Assembly (NCBI GenBank): GCA_964528675.1
Contig: CAZGTU010000050.1
Coordinates: forward strand, 1 to 31,194
Length of the DNA: 31,194 nucleotides
Reading direction: 5' to 3'
From: CAYRTD01 sp964528675
GTDB taxonomy: Bacteria; Bacteroidota; Bacteroidia; Bacteroidales; GCA-2748055
The notes beneath the pieces were generated by a model, which searched no databases, was not told the DNA's origin, and was given only the letters and a program-made list of their open reading frames with translations. The translations under genes and the position numbers were made by a program. This document shows positions 8,085 to 16,858 of the stretch, piece by piece; position 1 is the stretch's first letter, and each line of letters starts with the position of its first letter.

Positions 8085-9332
8085 ATGGTATTGACTCCGG
8101 GTTCAAAAAACAAACGTCTCCTAATGTCGAATTTCAAGCTAAACGCACTGCTTGAAATTACATTGAGCATTAATGAGAATCCACCTGTTGAAGAATTATT
8201 GGAAAGGTATGAGAAGTTTTTAATGCAGGATCTTGAGATTGGAAAGGTGGTCATTATTAAGAGAAGTGAGAAATGGGAGTGCATTTTGAATTCCGGGTTT
8301 GATGCATTCGTATGCAAAAAACTCTGCACCAATAAAGAATTTCTGGAGGTGGATGAAATTTCCCGGATAGGTATAGACATTCCGGAATTTCTTCCGGGGG
8401 GAGATTATGTGATCCCTGTAACGCATAATGATCAACCCATGGCTTTTGTGATTATTGGAGACATAGAAGAAGAGAGTGAAGGATTGAGTCCGGTTGTAAA
8501 ACATTTACGTTTCATACAGACCCTTTCTAATATCATTATTGTTGCCATAGAGAATATTCGTCTTTATGAAGAGAATCTCCGGCAGGTTGCTTTAAAAAGG
8601 GAGCTTGAACTTGCTTCCAAAATGCAAAGTATACTGATCCCTGCTAATGAAACACTCCCTTCAAACGAGAGTATTCATTTTGAAGCTTTTTACAATCCTC
8701 ATTTTGAAGTAGGCGGTGATTATTATGATGTTCTGGAATTATCGGATGATAAGATCGGGTTTTGCATTGCTGATGTTTCGGGTAAGGGAATTTCAGCAGC
8801 TTTATTAATGTCAAATTTTCAGGCGAATCTTCGCGCACTTTTCACTGCCGATATTCCAATGAAGAAATTGGTGACCCGTTTGAATCAAAGGGTAATCTCA
8901 TCGGCAAAAGGGGAAAAGTTCATCACTCTTTTTATTGCGCGTTATAATATGAAAACCCGTGAATTATGTTATGTCAACGCGGGGCATAATCCTCCCCTTT
9001 ATTATGAGATCAAAACCGATGAACTGAGGCAATTGAAGAGCGGATGCATTGGAATCGGCATGCTGGATGAGCTTCCATTTGTAAATATTGAGAAAATTAA
9101 AATTGATACACAGGTTAAAATTTTGACCTATACCGATGGACTGGTAGAATTAATACAGGAAGAAGGAAAGGGAGTATCCTGGGGAACCCAGTTCATTGAA
9201 AATAGAATCACCAATGACCAAACCATAGGAGCCAACATTACCAGCATTATTAATGAACAAAAGATCATCCAGGGGAACTCATCAATTTTTGATGATATAT
9301 CAATATTAGGAGTTGACTTTTCAGGTTTCTGA
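8085..9332 (+). CDS. PP2C-type (SpoIIE/RsbU) serine phosphatase with N-terminal GAF-like domain
   Basis: A 415-residue cytoplasmic protein. Residues about 16-160 look like a GAF-type sensor (NALLEITLSIN ... LSNIIIVAIENIRLYEENL). A linker helix with LASKMQSILIP (the 'A..MQ..LLP' signature of SpoIIE-type phosphatases) follows. The PP2C domain has metal ligands in GGDYYD (210-215), CIADVSGKG (D230), NAGHNPP (298-304), TDGL (D351) and FDDISILG (D403/D404). Such enzymes dephosphorylate anti-anti-sigma or related STAS proteins in partner-switching; no STAS protein or anti-sigma kinase is nearby. Start: ATG 8085, with an ATG at 8124 (MSNFKLN) as alternative. It converges with and overlaps the next gene by 12 bp. 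Confidence 0.93.
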   Translation: MVLTPGSKNKRLLMSNFKLNALLEITLSINENPPVEELLERYEKFLMQDLEIGKVVIIKRSEKWECILNSGFDAFVCKKLCTNKEFLEVDEISRIGIDIPEFLPGGDYVIPVTHNDQPMAFVIIGDIEEESEGLSPVVKHLRFIQTLSNIIIVAIENIRLYEENLRQVALKRELELASKMQSILIPANETLPSNESIHFEAFYNPHFEVGGDYYDVLELSDDKIGFCIADVSGKGISAALLMSNFQANLRALFTADIPMKKLVTRLNQRVISSAKGEKFITLFIARYNMKTRELCYVNAGHNPPLYYEIKTDELRQLKSGCIGIGMLDELPFVNIEKIKIDTQVKILTYTDGLVELIQEEGKGVSWGTQFIENRITNDQTIGANITSIINEQKIIQGNSSIFDDISILGVDFSGF

Positions 9333-10811
9333 TTCCCGGCCGGTATTTTTCTTCTCTTTTACAGTCTTTTCCATTCCCTCTCCTCCGTAAATGTCGAAGG
9401 CTACAAGTATGGCGGTATAGCCCCAAACCAGGGCAGAGGCCTTATCCGTATCAAGGAAGTTATTCAGAATGCCGTGTATATAGTAAGTTATTAGACCAAG
9501 CAATACGGCAAGACTAATAATCTTAACCTCCCTGTTTTTAGAATTAAAATACACCCGTAAACCGGTGTAAATGGTGGTCAGAAATATAATGATCATGCTT
9601 AGCATTCCAAGTACACCGCTCTCCGAAAGAGGTCCGAGATATTCACTGTGAGCGTTTCCTCGTGTTCCGGTATTGGTACTTATCCTGGTTTTCTCATGTG
9701 AAACCTGGAAGGGTGCATACTGGAACATGTATGTTCCCGGTCCCCAGCCGAAAACCGGTTTTTCTTCCCACATTCTTAAGGCACTGTTCCAGCGATTGAT
9801 CCTTTCAAGGTTAGAGGCATCATTTCTTACATTGGCAATGGATTGTACATGCTCGGTAAATTCTCCCGATGATTCCTGGGTGTTCTGTTCAAGCTTCATT
9901 TTGATCTCGGTTCGTAGTGAGAACAATAATGCTGCCAGGAGTATGAACCCGGTTAATACGAAATGAATCTTGATCCGTAGCTTGATAATGATCCAAATGC
10001 CAAAAACACCAACCAGGCTGACCCATGCGGCACGTGTATAGGAAAAGACGATAGCAGCAGCATAAAGCAGCAGCAGCAGGAGGAATAAAATAGTTTGCCC
10101 GCTGTCGATTTTCCTGTAGCTTACCAGTATGCCGATCATTACCGGGAAAAGCATGGCAAGTACAGCACCATATGAGGTGTGATCATTATAAAAAGGTTTA
10201 ACAACAAAATGTGAAGCAATCTGGCTATTCAAACCGTATTCTGAATGTCGTATCAGTACATAAAAAATGACGAGGGTAAAAGGTATTATGTAGGCCCAGA
10301 GATATTGACGGATTCTTTTTGGATTCTGAAAGATCTGTGCCAGAAGAAGGTAAAAGCTGACAATAAACCAAAGACGGGCGATGAGAAATTTAACAGATAC
10401 CAGTGGCATGGTAGATGTAATGGTAGTGATCCCTATCCATGCGAGATTAAAATATATAGCCAGTGTAACGGGATGTCTGAGTATCCGGATATCAATCCTC
10501 TGGCCTCTTAGATATTTGATGAAAAATAGTATCATTACCCCGGCCAGTAAAGGCTCGGTTGGCAGATACAGATCAAAGCTCGTATCTTTAATAATTTCTG
10601 AAAGCTGAATGGATAAGGGAACAAAAAAAACGGTCAGGTAAACCACACGGTCAATACGTGTAAAGGCCATCCAGACAATGGCAACCAGCACAGGTAGAAG
10701 AGGTAAATAGTATATTTCGAAGTGTAGAAGTATACTATTCAACAAAACGAATACAAGGCCTATCCAGTAAACCAGGTATTCTTTCCTGCTTGCCAACCTG
10801 AGAATTTGCAT
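9321..10811 (-). CDS. O-antigen ligase/polymerase family protein (Wzy_C)
   Basis: A 496-residue polytopic membrane protein with about 12 hydrophobic segments and a long periplasmic loop at about 300-395. The Wzy_C/WaaL signatures are SYTRAAW (257-263), KPVFGWGPGTYMFQY (351-365) and AHSEYLGPLSESG (387-399), with H388 as the likely catalytic His. It either polymerises O-units or ligates polymer to lipid A-core or another acceptor; sequence alone does not separate the two. It lies 5 bp downstream of the Wzz-like gene, which fits LPS/capsule chain assembly. The start is ATG 10811. Its last 12 bp overlap the end of the converging phosphatase gene. Confidence 0.9.
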   Translation of the reverse strand: MQILRLASRKEYLVYWIGLVFVLLNSILLHFEIYYLPLLPVLVAIVWMAFTRIDRVVYLTVFFVPLSIQLSEIIKDTSFDLYLPTEPLLAGVMILFFIKYLRGQRIDIRILRHPVTLAIYFNLAWIGITTITSTMPLVSVKFLIARLWFIVSFYLLLAQIFQNPKRIRQYLWAYIIPFTLVIFYVLIRHSEYGLNSQIASHFVVKPFYNDHTSYGAVLAMLFPVMIGILVSYRKIDSGQTILFLLLLLLYAAAIVFSYTRAAWVSLVGVFGIWIIIKLRIKIHFVLTGFILLAALLFSLRTEIKMKLEQNTQESSGEFTEHVQSIANVRNDASNLERINRWNSALRMWEEKPVFGWGPGTYMFQYAPFQVSHEKTRISTNTGTRGNAHSEYLGPLSESGVLGMLSMIIIFLTTIYTGLRVYFNSKNREVKIISLAVLLGLITYYIHGILNNFLDTDKASALVWGYTAILVAFDIYGGEGMEKTVKEKKNTGRESET

Positions 10812-10816
10812 TCGCC

Positions 10817-11833
10817 TCAGACTTTTCTTTTAATATTTTCCACTACAATTAATGTGATCAGGGTCAAAAGAAATGTTGCAATAGTAGATATGATCACAAT
10901 GATTGATTTTTTGGGATATGCTTTCTTTTCAGCTTTATGGGCACTGTCCACAATAAATTTATGCGGAAGATTTTGTTCCGCCTCGAGTTTAGCTTCCTGG
11001 TATCTTTGTTTCATACGGCTCAGGCGCTGTGCCTCAACCCTTAGATGGTCACGGATTACCACATAATTTCCACCGTATTCCGAAAGAACATCCAGCTTTT
11101 CCTGGATCATATTTACTGCATTTTGGTCCCCTCTGTTTATTGCCTGTCCCAATGCTTCATGTAATCTCTCCGCCTGACTCTCATAATGGTTAATACCCAG
11201 TGTCCTGATCTTATTGATCGAATCCTGCAGCTCGGTCATGTTCTCTACCATGTTGTTATATTCTTTTTCAACCAGGACAAATGCATCGATTGCTCTTTGT
11301 TTCAACATCCTGTTATAGACAGAGTCGACAAGCGCAGCAATGTTATTGGCAATATCTGCAGCCATTTGAGGATCTTTATCCAATACATCTACTACAACCG
11401 ATAAGTATTCTGTCAGCCTGAACTTAATATTGGACTTGTATTCAGCATAAAGCTGGGTTCTGGGAAATTTTGAATCAGGATCGATCTCATAGTGGGTCAT
11501 CAGGTTGTATTTATCGATGATCCTGTCTCTGATCTCTTCCGAATTCAGAATTTGCATCAATTGTTCCGACTGTTCTTCTTCACCAATTTCGTACATAGTT
11601 GTTCTTCCTGAAAAATTTTCGGCAAGAAGGTTTTTCGAAATCGACGTGCTTGTCGTCGGAAACATCACTACCGTTGAACGGAATTTCGGTGTAATGGTAA
11701 ATGATATGATAATGGAAGCCACTGCTGCGATAAAAGTAATTGTTAGAAGAGGAACTCTTTTATCCCACATGTAAATCAGCAGGTCCGTTGAACTAAAATC
11801 ATATCGGTGTTCAGTTTGATTTTCCTTGGCCAT
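10817..11833 (-). CDS. Wzz-type polysaccharide chain-length determinant
   Basis: A 338-residue protein with the classic Wzz topology: an N-terminal membrane helix (about 33-52, LLTITFIAAVASIIISFTI) followed by TPKFRSTVVMFP, a mainly helical periplasmic domain (about 100-300) with coiled-coil character, and a C-terminal helix (about 311-332). The TM2-proximal motif AYPKKSIIVIIS corresponds to the 'P..P' region of chain-length regulators. It sets the modal length of O-antigen or capsule in concert with the Wzy-like neighbour 5 bp downstream. It starts 10 bp after tyrS. No tyrosine-kinase domain is attached, so it is of the LPS type rather than the BY-kinase fusion type. Confidence 0.9.
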   Translation of the reverse strand: MAKENQTEHRYDFSSTDLLIYMWDKRVPLLTITFIAAVASIIISFTITPKFRSTVVMFPTTSTSISKNLLAENFSGRTTMYEIGEEEQSEQLMQILNSEEIRDRIIDKYNLMTHYEIDPDSKFPRTQLYAEYKSNIKFRLTEYLSVVVDVLDKDPQMAADIANNIAALVDSVYNRMLKQRAIDAFVLVEKEYNNMVENMTELQDSINKIRTLGINHYESQAERLHEALGQAINRGDQNAVNMIQEKLDVLSEYGGNYVVIRDHLRVEAQRLSRMKQRYQEAKLEAEQNLPHKFIVDSAHKAEKKAYPKKSIIVIISTIATFLLTLITLIVVENIKRKV

Positions 11834-11843
11834 AATTGTATGT

Positions 11844-13133
11844 TTATTGTTTAACCCGGACTAAGAAATAGTTCTTTTTACCTTTTTGAATTAAAATATA
11901 CTTATTATTAATGAGATGGTCAGATGTTATCATCGTGTTCTCATCCTGAATTTTTTCTTTGTTTATACTGAGTCCTCCCCCTTTGATGAGTCTTCGTAAT
12001 TCACCTTTTGAAGGAAACACACTGGTTTCTTCCGTCAGAAAATCAAGTACAGACATGTTGATATCGGTGTGCTCGGTTTCAAACTGGGGCACCCCTTCGA
12101 AAACTGAAAGAAATACATCTTCCCTGATTTTTTTCAACATATCTGTGGTAGCCTTCCCAAAAAGAATTTGTGATGCTTCTATTGCAGATTCATATTCTTC
12201 TTCACCATGAACCATAACTGTTACTTCCCTGGCGAGGGTTTTTTGAAGACTCCTGAGGTGAGGTTCCTCTTTATGTTCTTTTACAAGTTTCTCGATGCTT
12301 GCTTTATCAAGCAGGGTGAAGATCTTGATGTATTTTTCGGCATCTTCGTCTGAAACATTCAACCAGAACTGGTAAAACTTATAGGGAGAGGTTCGTTCAG
12401 CATCCAGCCAGACATTGCCTTCTTCAGTTTTACCAAATTTACCCCCATCCGATTTTGTAATAAGAGGGCAGGTAAGGGCAAATGCTTCACCCCCATCGAT
12501 TCGTCTTATCAATTCTGTTCCGGTCACAATATTACCCCATTGATCGGATCCTCCCATTTGCAGTTTGCAATTTTTCTCACGATACAAATGGAGGAAATCA
12601 TAACCCTGAACAAGCTGATAAGTGAATTCTGTAAAGGACATTCCGGATTTTGAATCGGCAGAAAGGCGTTTTTTAACCGAATCTTTGGCCATCATGTAGT
12701 TTACAGTGATATGCTTTCCTATATCTCTTATAAAACTAAGAAAAGTAAAATCTTTCATCCAGTCATAGTTATTCACCAATTCGGCAGTGTTATCTTTTCC
12801 CGAATCGAAATCAAGGAAAATTTTCAACTGTTCTCTCAGACAATCTTCATTATGACGGAGCGTTTTTTCGTCAAGGAGGTTTCTTTCCTGCGATTTTCCT
12901 GAAGGATCACCGATCATTCCGGTTGCACCTCCAACAAGAGCTATTGGCTTGTGACCTGCAATCTGGAAATGTTTCAGCATCATTACTCCCACAAGATGCC
13001 CGATGTGGAGAGAATCAGCGGTTGGGTCTATTCCCACGTAAGCAGTTGCTTTCTCTTTCTTTAGCATTTCTTCGGTACCCGGCATGATGTCATGGAGCAT
13101 GCCCCTCCACTTTAGCTCTTCAACGAAATTCAT
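11844..13133 (-). CDS. tyrS: Tyrosyl-tRNA synthetase
   Basis: Charges tRNA-Tyr with tyrosine in the cytoplasm. The 429-residue length matches the bacterial TyrRS-I group. The Rossmann catalytic domain has YVGIDPTADSLHIGHL with the HIGH motif at 43-46, and the KMSKS equivalent KFGKT at 232-236, typical for TyrRS. The tyrosine-binding QLVQGYDF and QMGGSDQWGNI are present. An S4 RNA-binding domain fills about 360-429 (LRRLIKGGGLSINKEKI). It is probably the first gene of a transcript running through the Wzz-like and ligase genes (gaps of 10 and 5 bp). No T-box leader is visible; the upstream region carries only a candidate promoter. Confidence 0.98.
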   Translation of the reverse strand: MNFVEELKWRGMLHDIMPGTEEMLKKEKATAYVGIDPTADSLHIGHLVGVMMLKHFQIAGHKPIALVGGATGMIGDPSGKSQERNLLDEKTLRHNEDCLREQLKIFLDFDSGKDNTAELVNNYDWMKDFTFLSFIRDIGKHITVNYMMAKDSVKKRLSADSKSGMSFTEFTYQLVQGYDFLHLYREKNCKLQMGGSDQWGNIVTGTELIRRIDGGEAFALTCPLITKSDGGKFGKTEEGNVWLDAERTSPYKFYQFWLNVSDEDAEKYIKIFTLLDKASIEKLVKEHKEEPHLRSLQKTLAREVTVMVHGEEEYESAIEASQILFGKATTDMLKKIREDVFLSVFEGVPQFETEHTDINMSVLDFLTEETSVFPSKGELRRLIKGGGLSINKEKIQDENTMITSDHLINNKYILIQKGKKNYFLVRVKQ

Positions 13134-13149
13134 TTTCCAGAAATTTTCT

Positions 13150-13157
13150 CAAATATA
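13150..13157 (-). promoter_or_regulatory. Bacteroidota -7 element for tyrS operon
   Basis: On the minus strand this reads TATATTTG, an exact TAnnTTTG, 16 bp upstream of the tyrS ATG, implying a leader of roughly 10 nt. No convincing -33 TTTG at standard spacing. Confidence 0.45.
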
Positions 13158-13370
13158 ATTAAAATATATAATGAAAGAATGATAAGGTTTATTGTACCTC
13201 CGGGCTTATAAAAATGCTAAAAAAAGTGTTAATAAAGGAATTTTTATTTCCACTAATGGGGAAACTTTTGCTAAGCTGCTTATTCCGAGATACTAATCTT
13301 TCTAAATGCCGAAAAAATTTCTGGAAATAAAAGACCATAGGAAGTATCATCGCTCTCTCTCACTCTGCTT

Positions 13371-13925
13371 TTACCAGCCAATTCTTCGCCTGTCGTAGAA
13401 ATGATAATAAACTCCCAACTGGATCACCACCTGATCCCAGGGGCCTGCGATGTATTTTATCGAAAGCACTGAATCAAGGGTTTCATCAATAAACATTTCC
13501 ACACCGGCACCAAGATTCAGTCCTGGTTTGATCTGTTTTTCATCGGAATAACGAGGCTCACCTATGGAAACTTCATAATCGGAAGTAATGGCAGTGGCAT
13601 TGCCCCCCAGCAAGCCATAGACTCTCAGGGGGCCTTCATGAAAGAATTCATACTGAAAATCCAAATCTCCCTGGAACATCCAGTTTTTAAATGACTGGGT
13701 TGCGTCGCTTCTAAAATACCGGTTATAAGCACTGACAGATGGAAGCAGATAGCCATCTTCAAAGATTTCGAAATATAGTTTTCCGAAAATTCCCGGATTT
13801 CCCGTTTCAATGGTATTGAATTGAACTCCGGTTGAAAAGGTCAGACCACCTCCGGCCCGCATTACCTGGCCTTTTACTTGAAAAGCAAGGAAGACAGCGA
13901 ATAGAAAAAGGAATGCTTTTTTCAT
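13371..13925 (-). CDS. Small outer-membrane beta-barrel protein
   Basis: Start chosen at the ATG at 13925 (MKKAFLFLFAVFLAF...KGQ), giving a clean signal peptide; a TTG three codons upstream is less likely. The 184-residue protein has alternating polar and hydrophobic strands (GGGLTFSTGVQFN, GIFGKLYFEIFEDGYLLPSVSAY, LRVYGLLGGNATAI, GLNLGAGVEMFID, VIQLGVYYHFY) typical of an eight-stranded OmpA/OmpX-like barrel. No ligand or enzyme motif was recognised. It is divergent from atpD, with a 378-bp spacer, and converges with nothing; tyrS lies 237 bp downstream on the same strand. A porin or structural role is a guess. Confidence 0.78.
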   Translation of the reverse strand: MKKAFLFLFAVFLAFQVKGQVMRAGGGLTFSTGVQFNTIETGNPGIFGKLYFEIFEDGYLLPSVSAYNRYFRSDATQSFKNWMFQGDLDFQYEFFHEGPLRVYGLLGGNATAITSDYEVSIGEPRYSDEKQIKPGLNLGAGVEMFIDETLDSVLSIKYIAGPWDQVVIQLGVYYHFYDRRRIGW

Positions 13926-14303
13926 GGCTTGCAAATAATATAAATTAAGCTAAGGGTGATTGTTAATACGAAAGTTGTTGGATTTGGTTTTAGAATGTTT
14001 TTACTAATATTCAACAACAAATCTTCTACCGTCTATAAATGTGAAGGTTAAGCAAATCTTTTAAAATCTCACTTAAATTTCTTTTTATTCAATGAAACTT
14101 GATGAATACAATATCAGTATAAGTTAGCTGTATAATTGATACTCGAATAATGAAGTATCAATGCAAGTATGAAAGGTGGGGAAAATTTAGTTGCCTGAAT
14201 TTCAGGGTATGGCCGGGCAAAAACTTTAGGAAAATTTCGGTTATGTTCTTTAAAAAATACTAAATTTGTCCACCCAGTAGGTAATCTTCTTAATTATAAT
14301 TTA
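13926..14303. other. Divergent intergenic region upstream of atpD
   Basis: About 380 bp of AT-rich sequence between the divergent barrel gene and atpD. It contains the atpD -7 element (14262-14269). No open frame of plausible length, strong hairpin or repeat was noticed. Confidence 0.6.
14262..14269 (+). promoter_or_regulatory. Bacteroidota -7 element for atpD operon
   Basis: TAAATTTG is an exact TAnnTTTG, 34 bp before the atpD ATG, predicting a leader of about 28 nt. A weak -33-like TTTCGG lies at 14236-14241. Confidence 0.55.
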
Positions 14304-15812
14304 ATGGCTGAAAATACAGGTGAAATTTTACAGGTAATCGGTCCTGTGGTTGATGTAAGTTTTGAAAAATCAGGAGCTGAACTTCCAAGCATTTATGATG
14401 CAATTGAAATTGAACGAAAAGACGGCACCATCCTTATTGTAGAATGCCAGCAGCATATCGGTGAACATACCGTAAGATGCATTGCTATGGATTCTACCGA
14501 TGGCTTACAGCGAGGAATGAAGGTGAAGGCTACAGGATCGGCGATCAAGATGCCGGTAGGTGAAGATGTAAGGGGTCGATTAATGAATGTTGTGGGTGAA
14601 ACGATTGATGGCATTGGCCCGGTGGATAGGGAAGGAGGGTATGAAGTTCATGCTAAACCTCCAAAACTTGAAGATCTTTCAACTGATACCGAGGTATTGT
14701 TTACCGGTATTAAAGTGATTGATCTGCTTGAACCCTATTCAAAGGGAGGAAAGATTGGATTGTTTGGTGGTGCAGGAGTGGGTAAGACCGTTATTATTAT
14801 GGAGCTTATCAACAACATTGCCAAACGCTATTCGGGACTTTCTGTTTTTGCCGGCGTTGGTGAGAGGACTCGTGAAGGAAATGACCTTTTGCGTGAAATG
14901 ATAGAATCAGGAGTTATCAGGTATGGAGATGATTTCTTAAAAGATATGGAAGCGGGCGGATGGGATCTGTCCAAACTGGATAAAGAAAAATTAAAAGAAT
15001 CCCAGGCAACACTTGTTTTCGGTCAGATGAACGAACCCCCGGGGGCCCGTGCCACCGTTGCGCTTTCAGGGCTTACTGTTGCTGAGGCTTTCCGTGATGG
15101 AGATGAAAAAAGCGGAGGCCGTGACATTCTTTTCTTCGTTGATAATATTTTCCGTTTTACCCAGGCCGGTTCTGAAGTTTCTGCATTGCTGGGACGTATG
15201 CCATCGGCGGTGGGTTATCAACCTACACTGGCTACTGAAATGGGACTCTTGCAGGAACGGATCACCTCTACGAAAAGGGGATCCATCACCTCCGTACAGG
15301 CAATTTATGTGCCAGCGGATGACCTTACCGACCCTGCCCCGGCAACAACCTTTGCCCACCTCGATGCAACAACGGTATTGAGCAGGAAGATCGCTTCACT
15401 TGGTATTTATCCTGCTGTGGACCCATTGGATTCGACATCAAGGATCCTTACTCCTGAAATTGTGGGAGAGGAACATTATAACACAGCACAGAGAATTAAA
15501 GAATTGCTGCAGAGATATAACGAGTTGCAGGATATAATTGCTATTCTTGGTATGGATGAACTCTCCGAAGAAGATAAGCTTGTTGTTCACCGAGCCAGAA
15601 GGGTATCAAGGTTCCTTTCTCAACCTTTCCATGTAGCCGAGCAGTTTACCGGAATTCCGGGCGTGCTCGTTTCTATTGAAGATACTATCAAGGGTTTCAA
15701 TATGATCATGGATGGTGAAGTGGATGAATACCCTGAAGCAGCGTTTAATCTTGTGGGAACCATTGATGAAGCGATTGAGAAAGGTAAGAAAATGCTCGCA
15801 GAATCGAAATAG
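14304..15812 (+). CDS. atpD: F-type ATP synthase subunit beta
   Basis: Catalytic subunit of F1. Motifs: P-loop GGAGVGKT (155-162), GERTREGND (187-194), the Walker B/switch region LFFVDNIFRFTQAGSEVSALLGRMPSAVGYQPTL, and the DELSEED sequence in the C-terminal domain. The length of 502 residues exceeds the ~460 of Escherichia coli. The visible reason is an insertion of about 30 residues just before QATLVFGQMNEPPG (about 204-235, GDDFLKDMEAGGWDLSKLD...), a feature known from Bacteroidota AtpD. atpC follows after 46 bp, but the other ATP synthase genes are not in the window, so the operon is split. Confidence 0.99.
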   Translation: MAENTGEILQVIGPVVDVSFEKSGAELPSIYDAIEIERKDGTILIVECQQHIGEHTVRCIAMDSTDGLQRGMKVKATGSAIKMPVGEDVRGRLMNVVGETIDGIGPVDREGGYEVHAKPPKLEDLSTDTEVLFTGIKVIDLLEPYSKGGKIGLFGGAGVGKTVIIMELINNIAKRYSGLSVFAGVGERTREGNDLLREMIESGVIRYGDDFLKDMEAGGWDLSKLDKEKLKESQATLVFGQMNEPPGARATVALSGLTVAEAFRDGDEKSGGRDILFFVDNIFRFTQAGSEVSALLGRMPSAVGYQPTLATEMGLLQERITSTKRGSITSVQAIYVPADDLTDPAPATTFAHLDATTVLSRKIASLGIYPAVDPLDSTSRILTPEIVGEEHYNTAQRIKELLQRYNELQDIIAILGMDELSEEDKLVVHRARRVSRFLSQPFHVAEQFTGIPGVLVSIEDTIKGFNMIMDGEVDEYPEAAFNLVGTIDEAIEKGKKMLAESK

Positions 15813-15858
15813 GTCTTAATACTTTGCAATATTTTTTGAAAAATAAGCAAACCATAGT

Positions 15859-16098
15859 ATGCATCTTGAAATAATCACACCGGAAAAAAAGTTGTTCGAA
15901 GGAGAGGTGAAGTCAATTCAGATTCCCGGAACAAAAGGTCTTTTTACCATACTGAAAAATCATGCACCTATTATTTCAACTTTAGATACCGGGAAGATCA
16001 AGATCAAGGATTCAAAAGATGAAATCAGTTATTTTATGATAGAGGGTGGAATAATTGAAGCAAAATCCAATAATATCATTGTTCTTGCGGAAGTCTGA
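15859..16098 (+). CDS. atpC: F-type ATP synthase subunit epsilon (short form)
   Basis: Epsilon links gamma to the c-ring. At 79 residues this protein contains only the N-terminal beta-sandwich (MHLEIITPEKKLFEGEVKSIQIPG ... GLFTILKNHAPIISTL). The C-terminal helical hairpin present in the ~135-residue Escherichia coli protein, which inhibits ATP hydrolysis, is absent. Short epsilons of this size are common in Bacteroidota, so this is probably native rather than a truncation. The last 44 bp overlap the start of the hydrolase gene. Confidence 0.95.
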   Translation: MHLEIITPEKKLFEGEVKSIQIPGTKGLFTILKNHAPIISTLDTGKIKIKDSKDEISYFMIEGGIIEAKSNNIIVLAEV

Positions 16099-16855
16099 TC
16101 TTTCTGGCTTCCTGAAAGTTTTCCTGTTTGTGTTAATATTCGTTCTGAATGGTTATAGCCATATCAGCAAAGCACAGATAATCAGGAAAGCTACCGTGGA
16201 TTTTTATTCGTCTGACAGTTTGCTTATCACTGCTGATCATTATTTATCCAGAGCGGAAGATCCCTATATTATATTTCTTCACCAGGAAAATTCAAGCCGT
16301 GGAGAGTATGACTCCATTGCCGAACGTTTTGTAAAGATGAGATATAACTGCCTGGCAGTTGATCTTCGCGTTGGTGATAATTATGGTTATGTAAACAACA
16401 GGACGGCTCCGCGGGCCAGGAAAATGAAATTATCATCCCGACAGGGTGTTGAAAAAGATATCCGGGCTGCGATTTCATATATTGATGAAATGAGTGATGA
16501 TAAAGTGATTCTCCTGGGAAGTTCACTATCTGCTACACTTGCCTTGAAAGTTGCATCTGAAGATGAAAGGGTGAAAGCCGTTATGGCGTTTTCTCCCGGA
16601 GAATATTTGCGACCCGGAAACCCGTTGAAAAAAATATTGAAAAATCTCACCATACCCGTATACATAACCTGCAATCCGGTGGAATATCCATATCTCCTGA
16701 AATCTGCTGATGGTATTGAAGAAGGAACATTGACATTGTTTGAACCCCCGGCAAATACTACCGAACGAGCATCAGGAATGTTGAGGAAAAGTAATCCCTC
16801 CTATGATGAATACTGGTTCTCAGTTCTTATCTTTATAAAATCATTACAAAATTGA
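16055..16855 (+). CDS. Exported alpha/beta hydrolase family protein
   Basis: A 266-residue protein with an N-terminal export signal (GFLKVFLFVLIFVLNG ... SKAQ) and an alpha/beta-hydrolase fold resembling dienelactone hydrolases. The oxyanion region is IIFLHQENSSRGEYDSIAERF, the nucleophile elbow is GSSLS after KVILLG, and VKAVMAFSPGEYL follows. The C terminus contains IPVYITCNP, then a region where the catalytic Asp/His would lie; the final His is not evident (ANTTERASGM), so activity is uncertain. The ATG at 16055 lies inside atpC (44-bp overlap), implying translational coupling; a TTG at 16079 is an alternative. The GT9 gene follows 3 bp downstream. The substrate is unknown. Confidence 0.75.
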   Translation: MKQNPIISLFLRKSDLSGFLKVFLFVLIFVLNGYSHISKAQIIRKATVDFYSSDSLLITADHYLSRAEDPYIIFLHQENSSRGEYDSIAERFVKMRYNCLAVDLRVGDNYGYVNNRTAPRARKMKLSSRQGVEKDIRAAISYIDEMSDDKVILLGSSLSATLALKVASEDERVKAVMAFSPGEYLRPGNPLKKILKNLTIPVYITCNPVEYPYLLKSADGIEEGTLTLFEPPANTTERASGMLRKSNPSYDEYWFSVLIFIKSLQN

Positions 16856-16858
16856 GTT

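Noticed and set aside
8085..8380. Minus-strand open frames in the phosphatase gene
   Set aside because: They overlap the strongly supported GAF-like/PP2C gene on the opposite strand.
13134..13370. Possible regulatory RNA or T-box upstream of tyrS
   Set aside because: No stem-loop series, T-box sequence or other riboswitch motif could be seen; only a -7 promoter element is supported.
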